From: Macrothele yani
Taxonomy: Eukaryota; Arthropoda; Arachnida; Araneae; Macrothelidae
Assembly (NCBI GenBank): GCA_039090855.1
Contig: CM076999.1
Span: 118,853,072-118,917,071 of the forward strand
Length of the DNA stretch: 64,000 nucleotides
Direction of reading: 5' to 3'
The position numbers and the translations under genes are program-made. Under the pieces are notes generated by a model. That model was not told the DNA's origin, did not search any database, and saw only the letters and a program-made list of their open reading frames with translations. Below, piece after piece: positions 56,094 through 64,000 of the stretch. How positions within the stretch are numbered: the first letter of the stretch is position 1; the number at the start of each line of letters is the position of its first letter.

Positions 56094-57165
56094 CCAACAT
56101 GCAATGGGAAATTTCATTATTATAATAAACACCCAGATCCTTCTGTCTCTCTAGAACGCTTGACGTCACAGTAACGTCTGCGTTGTTGCGTCATCATTTA
56201 TCGATCAATTCGTGTGTGCTCTCGCGATGTCAAAATTATTGACTGTTATATAATAATAGCACGCGATCACTTTGAGATGTCAAGATGATCTAATTTAAAA
56301 ACATTGGATTATCAATTACTCGGGTTCTATTTATTCGATCTACAAAATTCGGATTAAAATCTTAATGCCACGGCAAGTTGAGTTTGTATATTAATTGAAT
56401 TTAGTACAATTCGAATATTGATATGTGCGCTTTAATTATCTTTAACTTTTTTTAATTTAGCTAACTTTCTGAGTTTAGTGTTGATTATATTGTACATTTT
56501 GCAAAATATCGGTCTATCTAAACGCTCTGACATACAATAACAACTGAAATCTTGAGATGTCAAAGTGAGCAAAATTGCATCTATTTAAAAACAGATGTCA
56601 CCCCAACAGCACATTGTCGATAATTTAGATAGTTCCGATTTGTAATGCCAGATGTCGCATTATTTTGTAGAAAAGGCTTCGGTATGAAGTTTAAAGCAAG
56701 CCGTGAACGGAATAACATGTTGCCGGAAAAAAAAGTAATTTAACGCGAAAAATCAGAGCAAAAGTTATTAAGGTAAGTTTACACGAAAACAACTGGACTA
56801 CAAGGAAAAATGTTAAACAAGAACAAATATTTCGCACAGAACGTTTATTTATCGCGACGTCTTTTGAAAAACGGAAATAAATATATACTGTAATTTTCAG
56901 TTCTAACATGAATGAGTTCTTATTATATAAGTGTTTACTATATTTCCTCACAAAAAAGCCGGCGTCTATTTGATTCGTTTTCAATCTGCTTCAATTAAGA
57001 ATTTCTCCGTCTTAGGACGGGAAACATCCCCTATATATTAATATGTACTTAAAGCTTAAAAACAACCGTCCTAGGACAGGCTATATTATATTTATTTAAA
57101 GCTTAAAACAGTCGTCCTAGGACGGGCTAGTTATTATAATACTGAAATTTCCCATTGCATGTTGG
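56094..57165. repeat. ~1.07-kb segment bounded by ~37-bp inverted repeats
   Basis: CCAACATGCAATGGGAAATT with TCATTATTATAATAA at the left (56094-56130) is matched in reverse at the right by TTATTATAATACTGAAATTT and CCCATTGCATGTTGG (57131-57165). The interior lacks a transposase frame and includes palindromic CGTCCTAGGACG repeats near the right arm. It could be a non-autonomous DNA element; no target duplication is obvious. Confidence 0.55.
57005..57130. repeat. CGTCCTAGGACG palindrome repeats
   Basis: Three occurrences of a CCGTCYTAGGACGGG-like 12-14 bp palindrome lie near 57010, 57067 and 57113. AAAGCTTAAAAAC- or AAAGCTTAAAACAG-type text lies between them, giving about 50-57-bp spacing. Confidence 0.65.
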
Positions 57166-58552
57166 AGAACAGTGTACATACCTACATTATGTAAAAGTGT
57201 GAAAGGCGAAGAAATGAGAAATATGTCATCCTCTTCAACAGCTATTCACTACTGGGCAAAGATTTCTCGAAAAATTTCCCAGAAATTTTTCTTCAGAATA
57301 TTTTTTTTTCATTTTTGATGATTAGTTTACTAGTTTCTCCCAGCAAAAACAGTCTTGCTGGGCCAGCACTATGTTGCCGCCGCCCAACCGTCAATAAAAT
57401 GTCCGGGCGGCCACCACACGGGCCAGCAGCAGACCAACAGTGGCACCCCCATCAGTTGTCACATGCCAGAACAGGGCCATTAGTTATCCACCACAGGCAG
57501 TAGCTGCCACAAGTGGCCCTTCAGCGGCCCTGCAAGCACGTGCCATAAATGATGGCTACCCTAATGTGGTCCGCTAGTTCCCCGGCAGTGGCAGCCGGTA
57601 ATCACGTGACGTAACTGATGACTTGCCGAATCTTGTCCGCCAATTTCCCAGTAGTAGCCATAAAAAATAATAATAAAGGGTAACCGCAGTAGTAGTGGGA
57701 TTTTAGGGGAGCTGGGCCAGTGGTGGGGCCATAGGATTAACATTAGCCCCACCACACCACCACGGTGGTGGGTGGTGGTGGATGGTGGTGGCTCCCTCGG
57801 GGGATCGGGGGATGGCGCGTGGTGGTGCCTTGAGCTATGGCGGACAGGGGAGGCTGAAATCATTTTGTTTCCTTTCTCGCCCTCCGAACTCTGGAGGGGA
57901 GGAAGGGAATATAAATGAGGGTGGTGTTTTTATTTTAATGGTTGTGATGATAAAACATTTTTTGATGTCTCACAAACTTGTCATTCTCGTGAAAATTAAA
58001 AATAATTTGTTTCTTTTTGTGTCCTCCGAACTTCGTGGGAAATTAAGATCAGATTTTTTTTGTTTTTTTTTTAAATGGATGATGGTGATACACCTATTTT
58101 TTTTCTTTAATTTATCGTAATTCATTTTCAGGAAAAAATATATAACAAGTTTGTGAGACACGGTTTCAAATTCATCCCTACTTATATTCAACTGGCGTAA
58201 ATATTGGTCTTTAGCTGTTATTAAATGCGATCAAAATAGCCTCCTGTTGTTTTGAATGATGTTAAAATTAACTTCATAAATTTCACCTTTGATAAAAATG
58301 GTACTCTATACATTTTGCTCTTTTCTTTGTTATTGTATGGGAAACGTGTTTTTTGAGAAACTTGTGATTTCCAAATTCACTCCTTATGGAACATTTAATG
58401 TTCAGAAACTAGTTTTTATTGAGAAGTCAAACACTACTTTTACCCTTAGTTAAAAATATATCTTGATCAAATTTCGTATTTAATTTATCCTAGAATTATG
58501 TATAATATAAAAGACCAGAAAGAAACACACTGTTTTTACAACTTCATTTACT
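57166..58552. other. Spacer left of the Polinton genes
   Basis: GC-rich sequence at 57360-57830 with a CCACCACCACGGTGGTGGTGG-like palindromic simple repeat near 57760. GTCTCACAAACTTGT (57967) pairs with ACAAGTTTGTGAGAC (58145). No DNA polymerase B, helicase or other Polinton gene was found here, and I could not identify the element's terminal repeat. Confidence 0.45.
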
Positions 58553-59287
58553 TTAATAAGGTATCCATCGTAAGGATGCTGGCATAGGTTTTACAGATTT
58601 TTTAGGCTTCACACTTTCCTTTCGTTCAGATGCTGCAGTTAATACATCATTTAACATAGCATTTCCTTCTTGTACAGAATATTTTTTCAAATTTTTATTT
58701 TTAATGTACTTGAAAGGTAAATTTATCTCCTTTAAAGCGTTAAAGAATTCTAGCGTTGCTGGTGCATGCTGAGCAGAACCATTACTTCTTAACATGATAT
58801 CAACTAGATCGATGATATTGGAATTTTTCACAACTTTTCCATTATACTTCAGTTCAGCTTTAGGGGTCCACGATATGATATCAGAATTGTTTTTGAACAC
58901 TTCCAGTACATTTTCAGCATAACGTTTCATGCTTTTTAGAACCGATCGAATGATAAGATCTTCAACATAGTCTTTTGTATTGAAAGTTTCCTCGTATTTC
59001 ACTTCTCCTTCAGATTTGCTTGTCTCGTCTTTGAAACTTATTCCTTTGTCTTGTATGGAATCATCTTTACTCTGGTTGGGAACTTCATGCATGGGGCTGT
59101 TCAAAAGGGATGTCTGAATTCTCTTATTCAGCACCTGATTATATAATTTTATTTTAACGTCATCAGATTCTTTACCTTCCAAAATTTTTTTCATTTCTTT
59201 ATCTAGCTCGGAGAGCATTTCATCAGACACTGCATGACGAGAAAAGCGTTCTTCAGGGACGAGAATCATTTTCTTTGTGAATTCCAT
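58553..59287 (-). CDS. Polinton-associated conserved protein, 244 aa
   Basis: The last gene of the Polinton block, starting at ATG 59287, just 8 bp after the 107-residue gene. The N-terminus (MEFTKKMILVPEERF) precedes an acidic, charged segment rich in Lys/Glu/Ser (residues about 30-105). The C-terminal half is globular-looking: DLIIRSVLKSMKRYAENVL, ISWTPKAELKYNGKVV and NSNIIDLVDIMLR, ending in a basic tail (KPKKSVKPMPASLRWIPY). I recall similar KMILVP... proteins accompanying arthropod Polintons, but the function is unknown to me. It is compact, open and without signal peptide or membrane span. Confidence 0.75.
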   Translation of the reverse strand: MEFTKKMILVPEERFSRHAVSDEMLSELDKEMKKILEGKESDDVKIKLYNQVLNKRIQTSLLNSPMHEVPNQSKDDSIQDKGISFKDETSKSEGEVKYEETFNTKDYVEDLIIRSVLKSMKRYAENVLEVFKNNSDIISWTPKAELKYNGKVVKNSNIIDLVDIMLRSNGSAQHAPATLEFFNALKEINLPFKYIKNKNLKKYSVQEGNAMLNDVLTAASERKESVKPKKSVKPMPASLRWIPY

Positions 59288-59295
59288 AATCCTTC

Positions 59296-59619
59296 TTACC
59301 TTGTTAGCATAGTCGTTGAAACACTAAGAGCTGCAGGTATCAGCACGCCTAAAAAGCCCCCTTTCTGAATTACAAGTTTCCTTTTCTTATACAGGGGAGT
59401 CTTTTTCCAAGACAAAGCTCTCAGCGTATGTTTATATCGACGTAATTTTTCTTTCTGAGATGGAGAGAGTGGAACGTTGCCCTTTAATGTGTTAAGACAA
59501 ATTTCACAAATAGCTTTAATACCTTTACTCGAACATTTTGATAGAAGATCTTTCAAAACATTTTTAGGACAAATGCATGTCATTCGTAGGAGCTGAAGCT
59601 GTTGCTTTGACAAAGTCAT
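59296..59619 (-). CDS. Polinton-associated small basic protein with QKGGF motif, 107 aa
   Basis: Begins at ATG 59619 (MTLSKQQLQLLRMTCICPK). Four cysteines lie in the first 60 residues, followed by a lysine/arginine-rich stretch (KEKLRRYKHTLRALSWKK) and KRKLVIQKGGFLGVLIPAAL, a hydrophobic C-terminal segment. The basic-then-GGF-hydrophobic layout recalls adenovirus core or pX-like small virion proteins, and I remember this motif recurring in adintovirus and Polinton gene sets. A DNA-binding or virion core role is inference. Confidence 0.7.
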   Translation of the reverse strand: MTLSKQQLQLLRMTCICPKNVLKDLLSKCSSKGIKAICEICLNTLKGNVPLSPSQKEKLRRYKHTLRALSWKKTPLYKKRKLVIQKGGFLGVLIPAALSVSTTMLTR

Positions 59620-59637
59620 GATGAAGAATGACGAATT

Positions 59638-60113
59638 TTAAAACAATTCATCTCTTAACCACCGAGCGTAGTTTAATGCTTTATTGAAAGCACAATGCTT
59701 TCTAGGATGAAGGGTAGAGCAGGTTAGCGCGGAAAGCGTTAAATCTTTCACATTTGGACAAAACAAAGCATTAAGATCTTGACAAATAAAATCACCCAGT
59801 TTTTCTATGTGACAGCTTTTCTCAAGTCCTTTAGCATAGATAACACTGTATGAGACTCCGAGATGTTTTAATAGAGGAACCAGTGCCGAATAATTAATCG
59901 TACCAGAATTCCAGTTTAACTGATGTAGATTTCTGCTTACCCATTTGCACTGGAACTTATCTTTATCGCATAATTTGTGAAAAGGAAATGGCGGTTTGAA
60001 AAAAAATGTCGCTTTTTATCTTCATTCTCCATACAGACATAGGCTAGCTCTTTGACAATAAATTCGCCACTTTTGAGGAGGAAAATTTCAACGTCGATAA
60101 CTTAAGTCTCCAT
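59638..60113 (-). pseudogene. Polinton-associated uncharacterised gene, broken
   Basis: Between the ATPase and the 107-residue gene the minus strand holds one protein in two adjacent frames. The first part reads DVEIFLLKSGEFIVKELAYV; a run of eight T residues (plus-strand A-run 59999-60006) shifts the frame. The rest reads LCDKDKFQCKWVSRN, YSVIYAKGLEKSCHIEKL and LHPRKHCAFNKALNYARWL to a TAA at 59638. The only upstream ATG (60113) meets a TAA three codons later. Both lesions are consistent with decay, or the homopolymer shift could be a sequencing error. I recall similar Y(V/A)KGLEK...C...L...WL proteins in arthropod mobile elements; function unknown. Confidence 0.7.
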
Positions 60114-60132
60114 GGCGACATCTGAGGAGAAG

Positions 60133-60831
60133 TCAGCGCGGTTGGTAAATATACTGGATTTCTCCCGGAAGTATATTTGTACGCAATCTTATTTCTTCTG
60201 GTGTGTCCGGTTTCAGATCCACTAGGATGTAACCATATGCTTTTTTGGTGGCGTCCATGTAAACTTCCTGAAAAAATTTAAGCTTATTAGGATATAGTTG
60301 CCTTCCCAAGTGAGTAATTTGGTTTACATCTCTTCGAGATTTGAATAGAAATAAGTAATGAGCATTCAGAGAAATTTCTCTCATTTCTTTGCCTTTGTGA
60401 AAAATATTTTGGGTGATAAAAATAACTGACAAATTAAAATGATGACTTCCTCTAGTGAACAAGTGCGTTAATTTTTTATCGCTTCCACATTCTGTCATCA
60501 AGTCGTCGAAAATGAACAAAGTATTGTCTTTAATGTAATCCTGAAAATTGTTTGGCAACCCTTCCACAAAAGTCTCATTAGGAATTTCTTCATAGAGTGT
60601 TTGATGAATTCCATAAAACCAAACGACCTGCCTCGGTGGTGGGTTGATTACATTTCCTTTATGCTTGAGTAACCGTTTAACAAAATGAGTTTTTTCACAA
60701 CCCGAAGGTCCCGCTATCAGAGCAGTGAAAGGATGGTGTAATCTTGGCACTTCCATGTTTTGAACTGAACAAAAAAGGAGATAAACTACAGAATTTATAA
60801 AAGACGCACGCAAGAAAACCCGTTCGAACAT
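60133..60831 (-). CDS. Polinton DNA-packaging ATPase (FtsK/HerA-type)
   Basis: Predicted to pump the element's DNA into capsids using ATP. From ATG 60831 the protein has 232 residues, but a second ATG at 60756 (MEVPRLHHPFTALIAGPSG) fits family starts better. The P-loop is GPSGCEKT (41-48 of the long form), where the family usually has G instead of E before KT. Walker B is TLFIFDD (104-110), followed by THLFTRGSHHFNLSVIFITQN, the sensor region typical of this ATPase group. It sits 5 bp after the protease stop. The E in the P-loop may weaken nucleotide binding. Confidence 0.9.
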   Translation of the reverse strand: MFERVFLRASFINSVVYLLFCSVQNMEVPRLHHPFTALIAGPSGCEKTHFVKRLLKHKGNVINPPPRQVVWFYGIHQTLYEEIPNETFVEGLPNNFQDYIKDNTLFIFDDLMTECGSDKKLTHLFTRGSHHFNLSVIFITQNIFHKGKEMREISLNAHYLFLFKSRRDVNQITHLGRQLYPNKLKFFQEVYMDATKKAYGYILVDLKPDTPEEIRLRTNILPGEIQYIYQPR

Positions 60832-60836
60832 TTTAT

Positions 60837-61313
60837 TTAAATTCTAAATTTTACATAAATTCCAAATTTCTTTTGAACAAAATTATAAACTCGCATATTA
60901 TTCGTTTCCTTTTTCCAGTAAAAGTTCTTAACAATAGAATGTAGACTTTTGCCGCGACATCTGGAGTATAGAAAAAATATACAAAATTGACCGCACACAG
61001 CACTAAACGAACTTTGAAGTGGAACTTCATTACAATCCACATGAGAAAACTTTGAGACGAATAATGAAATAAGTCCATCAAAATGTTCGGGAGTATGTCC
61101 GAACGAATCAAAAAATTCCAGTTTTCTTGAACTTGGCATATACATGGCCAGCCAGTGTTTTCCAGGTTCTCCATAACGGTCTGTATTGACGACGAGGCAG
61201 GTGGGGAAATTCATAAGCTTTTTAGGGAGCTGGTCGCAAGCATACACTCCCATGAAAAACTGACGAGTCACATGATCGCCTTTTAAAATATTGGATATTT
61301 GAACACTGTTCAT
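60837..61313 (-). CDS. Adenain-like cysteine protease (PRO)
   Basis: Maturation protease that would cleave capsid precursors. The first real ATG is at 61313 (MNSVQISNILKGD), 8 bp after the capsid gene's stop, giving 158 residues. The catalytic set matches adenovirus proteases: GKHWLAMYM (His53), FFDSFGH (Asp69), PLQSSFSAVCGQFC with Gln100 and Cys107 seven residues apart, the same Q-C spacing as adenain. It is slightly shorter than adenoviral adenain (about 204 residues), as usual for Polintons. The frame is intact. Confidence 0.93.
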   Translation of the reverse strand: MNSVQISNILKGDHVTRQFFMGVYACDQLPKKLMNFPTCLVVNTDRYGEPGKHWLAMYMPSSRKLEFFDSFGHTPEHFDGLISLFVSKFSHVDCNEVPLQSSFSAVCGQFCIFFLYSRCRGKSLHSIVKNFYWKKETNNMRVYNFVQKKFGIYVKFRI

Positions 61314-61321
61314 GTTTATTT

Positions 61322-62638
61322 TCAATTGGAGAAATCACAAAGAACGCTTCTCGACTTGGTTATCTCAATAATGTTTTGGAACTCTGCGTAGATCAGCACT
61401 GATACTGTTTTTATCAGAGCTTTACCAAATTTAATCTCTACTCTTAAATTTCCTTGCTGAATTAAGTTCATATGTCCTCCATCACACAGATCGGGTGAAA
61501 GATCGAATGCATACAAAGTATAGCCTCTGGAATATTCTTCTCGATGGATGTTAATTCCTCTATCTTGACCCAGTTTCTCGGTACCTTGAAAGAGGCTATG
61601 ATAAGATATAACAGTATTCCCTGAGGCAAAATTGGGCTCTAGTGGTTTGTGCGGTTTGGGGTGTCCATCAACGTATACTGCTATAAAGTTGACATCGTAA
61701 TGCTTAAATTCGAAAGGATTTGTCTTATATGTACTATTAAAAGCTTCGTTATCAACACATCCAATAACTAATCTCTTTGGCATTTGTCCGAGAAATATAT
61801 TGTCTTGCATGAAAGACATACTTCCTTGAGAGATGGAATACACTTTACATAACACACGGTCAATGGGATATTTTGCAGGAGATCTTTCCAAAGCCTTCGC
61901 ATGACCGATAGAAACGCCAGGGTTGACTTTTACTTTTCTCACAAAAATTGAAGCATGTTCAATGAGAATTTTGTAATCAGGAATATCAGACGAGGACACT
62001 AAGCAAAAATCAGGTTTGCTTCGAATCAGTTTGATTTTTACATCCACTAAATTCAGTAACAGCCTGTTTTGATGAAAAAAGTCGCAGTGCAGATTTCCAA
62101 TCATGTCCAAAGTTTTGCTCTCTTTCACCAGTACATAACGTTGATTTAAGCCCTTATTAGTCGTTATTGTAGGGTTAACTTCATGTAAATGACCGGCAGT
62201 GTCTTTGTAAAAGCATTCACTAGTCAGTAATGTCTTCTTAGCATCTTCGCCATAATTCAGTAGAGTTTCAACGTATGCTTTATATGGATACGTATTGCTG
62301 GAAGAGGAAATCACTCGTTCATTCAGACTGACATCGATTTGTGAAAACAGAGAATGCAGAAAGCAATTGACAGGTCCAACTGGTTCTTTGTCATGTAAAA
62401 ACAAATTATCAGATTTCAGAATTTTTACTTTTACATACAGTTGACTTGTCGAGAGATCTATGTATTCTTCCCCACTCCCAGAAATGTTGAATTCAATGGG
62501 GCCTCCATCTCGAATATTAGCTAAGGGATGAAATTCAATCCATTGTCCTTTTTCTATAGTTGTCTGAGTTGGTGGTAGCGCAAATAAGTCCAGTTCCGAC
62601 TTTAGACACACAGGAGAATTGCGGTGGATAAGAGCCAT
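61322..62638 (-). CDS. Polinton major capsid-like protein (double jelly-roll, 438 aa)
   Basis: ATG 62638 opens MALIHRNSPVCLKSELDLFA, then QWIEFHPLANIRDGGPIEFN and IDLSTSQLYVKVKI, the wording of the conserved Polinton capsid family (database relatives are often named F54H12.2-like). Further landmarks are FLHSLFSQIDVSLN, YPYKAYVETLLNYG and FDLSPDLCDG near the C-terminus. In Polintons this family is predicted to form the double jelly-roll hexon-like shell. The sequence is uninterrupted, with a 3-bp gap to the upstream gene. Structural assignment is from family knowledge. Confidence 0.88.
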   Translation of the reverse strand: MALIHRNSPVCLKSELDLFALPPTQTTIEKGQWIEFHPLANIRDGGPIEFNISGSGEEYIDLSTSQLYVKVKILKSDNLFLHDKEPVGPVNCFLHSLFSQIDVSLNERVISSSSNTYPYKAYVETLLNYGEDAKKTLLTSECFYKDTAGHLHEVNPTITTNKGLNQRYVLVKESKTLDMIGNLHCDFFHQNRLLLNLVDVKIKLIRSKPDFCLVSSSDIPDYKILIEHASIFVRKVKVNPGVSIGHAKALERSPAKYPIDRVLCKVYSISQGSMSFMQDNIFLGQMPKRLVIGCVDNEAFNSTYKTNPFEFKHYDVNFIAVYVDGHPKPHKPLEPNFASGNTVISYHSLFQGTEKLGQDRGINIHREEYSRGYTLYAFDLSPDLCDGGHMNLIQQGNLRVEIKFGKALIKTVSVLIYAEFQNIIEITKSRSVLCDFSN

Positions 62639-62641
62639 CCT

Positions 62642-63058
62642 TTATTGATCAAAAATATCACGCGCTCTCCTCTTGACCTTCTTCTGAGAAATGATGTGCT
62701 TCTTCGTGCTCCCTTTTCTTTTAATCTGTCCCCCTAACATTTCTTTAACTTTATTAGCAGCTTTGTCCGTGAGTATCTGTCCCGTCTCTTTAGCTCTTTG
62801 CTTAGCTGCTGTTTTTACGTCTTTTCCGTGAATTACGTCATTTGCGAGATCCATACCTGTTCGTATAACTTGCTTCCCTAATGTTTTGGCACCTTGTTTG
62901 AATAATGGCACTGCTGCTCTAAATAACGAACGAAATAATCCTCCAAGTCCATAGCCTTTTTGTAAGGGTGTTCCTTGATAATACGTTAATCCTTCTCCAG
63001 TTTGATTCACATAGTATTCTTCGAACGATTTCACACAACAATGATATGGTTGATACAT
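62642..63058 (-). CDS. pX-like basic membrane-active virion protein
   Basis: ATG 63058 (MYQPYHCCVKSFEEYYVNQ) begins 2 bp after the minor capsid stop. A glycine-rich amphipathic segment GYGLGGLFRSLFRAAVPLFK (residues 36-55) is followed by an Ala/Lys helix (TAAKQRAKETGQILTDKAA) and a strongly basic tail (QIKRKGSTKKHIISQKKVKRR). This arrangement parallels adenovirus pX/pVI-like proteins and the small protein between penton and hexon genes of adintoviruses. A role in membrane disruption or genome condensation is inferred. Confidence 0.75.
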   Translation of the reverse strand: MYQPYHCCVKSFEEYYVNQTGEGLTYYQGTPLQKGYGLGGLFRSLFRAAVPLFKQGAKTLGKQVIRTGMDLANDVIHGKDVKTAAKQRAKETGQILTDKAANKVKEMLGGQIKRKGSTKKHIISQKKVKRRARDIFDQ

Positions 63059-63060
63059 AA

Positions 63061-63795
63061 TCACAAGTGTTTCAGACGAAAATGAAGTTTCACGATCGCT
63101 CTACCACGTTCAAATGGGACTAACTGCCCCGTGTGACTCCTTATAACGATTTCAATTGTCTGGAAGCTTTTTCGAGTAAGAGACAAATAATGGGGTCTGT
63201 CGTACAAAGCGCTTACCATGTCTCCATCTTCACCAGTTACTTTAACGATGCGAAGGAGAGGGGCCTGTATATCTCCCACGCACTGCACCTCTACAATATC
63301 ACTATACACGTATAACAGAGAAAGGGAAGAGTTCAGGTCAGCTACGAAATTTCCATGAATAGTGAGGTCACTACCTTCTGTCGCTGAATATACTCCAGGT
63401 TCGTATCCCAAAATCTCAGCGATGCCAGGGTATAAATTTAGTTGAGAACCGTTCATAAGAGTCGTTTTCACTCTTCTCGTGGCTTTGTTATAGTACATTG
63501 CAATTTTTTTACCCCAGTGGTGAGACATAGCTTTCACAACATCCTGCACCGAATCATAGTATCCAGGTGGAATTTTACCGGCTTTGAAATGACCGCCGCC
63601 ACTGTCGTAAGCGAAATTGTTCGTATGATTATTAATATTAAACCAGGAATGAGGATACAAAAGTTCAACCAGCCCTACTTCCCATTCCCCTTTTAAATCG
63701 ATCGGAGATGGTAGGCGAGTGATGAAATGAGATATTTTGTTGTCAGAAAAGTATCTAAGAGAACTATCGCTTGGGAGCGTCAAGTAGAAACTCAT
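63061..63795 (-). CDS. Polinton minor capsid (penton-like) protein
   Basis: The first ATG is at 63795 (MSFYLTLPSDSSLRYFSDN), giving 244 residues. The N-terminus FITRLPSPIDLKGEWEVGLV and ELLYPHSWFNI is the hallmark of the Polinton minor capsid family, predicted to be a single jelly-roll penton at capsid vertices. Further conserved text includes KIAMYYNKATRRVK, LNLYPGIAEILGYEPG and LRIVKV, ending VKLHFRLKHL. It is intact and lies 37 bp after the integrase stop on the same strand. Confidence 0.88.
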   Translation of the reverse strand: MSFYLTLPSDSSLRYFSDNKISHFITRLPSPIDLKGEWEVGLVELLYPHSWFNINNHTNNFAYDSGGGHFKAGKIPPGYYDSVQDVVKAMSHHWGKKIAMYYNKATRRVKTTLMNGSQLNLYPGIAEILGYEPGVYSATEGSDLTIHGNFVADLNSSLSLLYVYSDIVEVQCVGDIQAPLLRIVKVTGEDGDMVSALYDRPHYLSLTRKSFQTIEIVIRSHTGQLVPFERGRAIVKLHFRLKHL

Positions 63796-63832
63796 CTTGT
63801 AATGTGGCGACACATCACGCTGCTCACAACTT

Positions 63833-64000
63833 TTATAGTGATGTCAAATCTTCGGCTGGTGTCCACGCATTGAATTTATTGGGATAGCCTTTAAATTTTA
63901 CTAAGTATTCCATTTTTCCTTTTCTTCTGCGTTTATTTAGAATTTTTTCTATATCAAAGGAATCCGCTCGTTTTACCTTTTGAAGCTCTTCGGCATAAAA
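63833..64000 (-). CDS. Polinton integrase, C-terminal chromodomain (cut by window edge)
   Basis: Reading in from the right edge, the frame is open for 55 codons to a TAA at 63833. It contains FDIEKILNKRRRKGK followed by MEYLVKFKGYPNKFNAWTPA and EDL, the chromodomain signature (aromatic cage residues Y, W and the KGY/W..E pattern). Polinton retrovirus-type integrases carry a C-terminal chromodomain that can direct insertion to marked chromatin. The catalytic rve core should lie just right of 64000. Confidence 0.85.
   Translation of the reverse strand, partial: FYAEELQKVKRADSFDIEKILNKRRRKGKMEYLVKFKGYPNKFNAWTPAEDLTSL

Noticed and set aside
55632..56169. Open frames on both strands around 55.6-56.2 kb
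   Set aside because: Neither strand shows a recognisable motif, and the two overlap each other. Part falls on the inverted-repeat end at 56094.
57315..57870. Proline/histidine-rich frames in the GC-rich stretch
   Set aside because: They arise from a CCACCA/GGTGGT simple repeat and have no domain content.
56200..58550. Polinton DNA polymerase B or terminal repeat to the left of the gene block
   Set aside because: I looked for long frames with DTDS/YxD-type polymerase text and for matching termini and found neither; the missing parts are more likely to the right of 64000.

Overview
Organism and setting. This is eukaryotic nuclear DNA from a repeat-dense arthropod-like genome. The evidence is several Tc1/mariner families flanked by TA duplications, tRNA-derived SINEs, RTE-type and CR1-like LINEs, and host exons with GT/AG splice sites separated by introns of tens of kilobases. 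An arachnid or similar chelicerate is my best guess, but it rests on the general look of the repeats and I cannot prove it. There is no bacterial gene organisation, rRNA or CRISPR.

Layout. 0-8 kb: a Tc1 element (553-2262) split by a 496-bp miniature LTR retrotransposon (TRIM, 996-1491) whose two 180-bp LTRs each carry a tRNA-like gene; a candidate first coding exon of a host gene (3365-3488); Helitron, LINE and mariner relics. 8-21 kb: a TTAA-flanked inverted-repeat element holding two SINEs, then a CR1-like reverse transcriptase gene pulled apart by a ~131-bp satellite. That satellite contains a mariner (12686-14133), an RTE LINE copy and a second LINE fragment, and the CR1-like gene is cut again by a Tc1 (19423-20828). 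21.9-25 kb: a mariner whose right terminal inverted repeat is amplified into 15 tandem units. 26.5-34 kb: a Tc1 split by a SINE, a second host exon (28209-28396), a degenerate mariner-type element, a Tc1 with ~200-bp inverted repeats, and a foldback element. 34.6-42.4 kb: two more RTE copies, one full length with an intact 984-codon ORF and a 7-bp target duplication. 43.4-54 kb: a third host exon, an inverted-repeat element with a hAT-like relic, a second copy of the 19.4-kb Tc1, a ~128-bp satellite made from the tail of an RTE reverse transcriptase, and a possible terminal exon.

58.5 kb to the right edge: a compact, one-strand, intronless gene block of a Polinton/Maverick (adintovirus-like) element. 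In transcription order it has the chromodomain end of an integrase (cut by the window edge), a minor capsid/penton-like protein, a basic membrane-active pX-like protein, a major capsid-like protein, an adenain-type cysteine protease, a packaging ATPase, a broken uncharacterised gene, and two small conserved accessory proteins. No DNA polymerase B is visible. Most virion genes are open, so this is a young or functionally constrained integrated virus-like element with one clearly damaged gene.

How the parts relate. The most distinctive features are the TRIM with RNA polymerase III promoters inside its LTRs, the nearly intact Polinton module, and three independent satellites with units of 128-133 bp grown from pieces of three different transposable elements (an RT active-site region, a mariner terminus and an RTE C-terminus).
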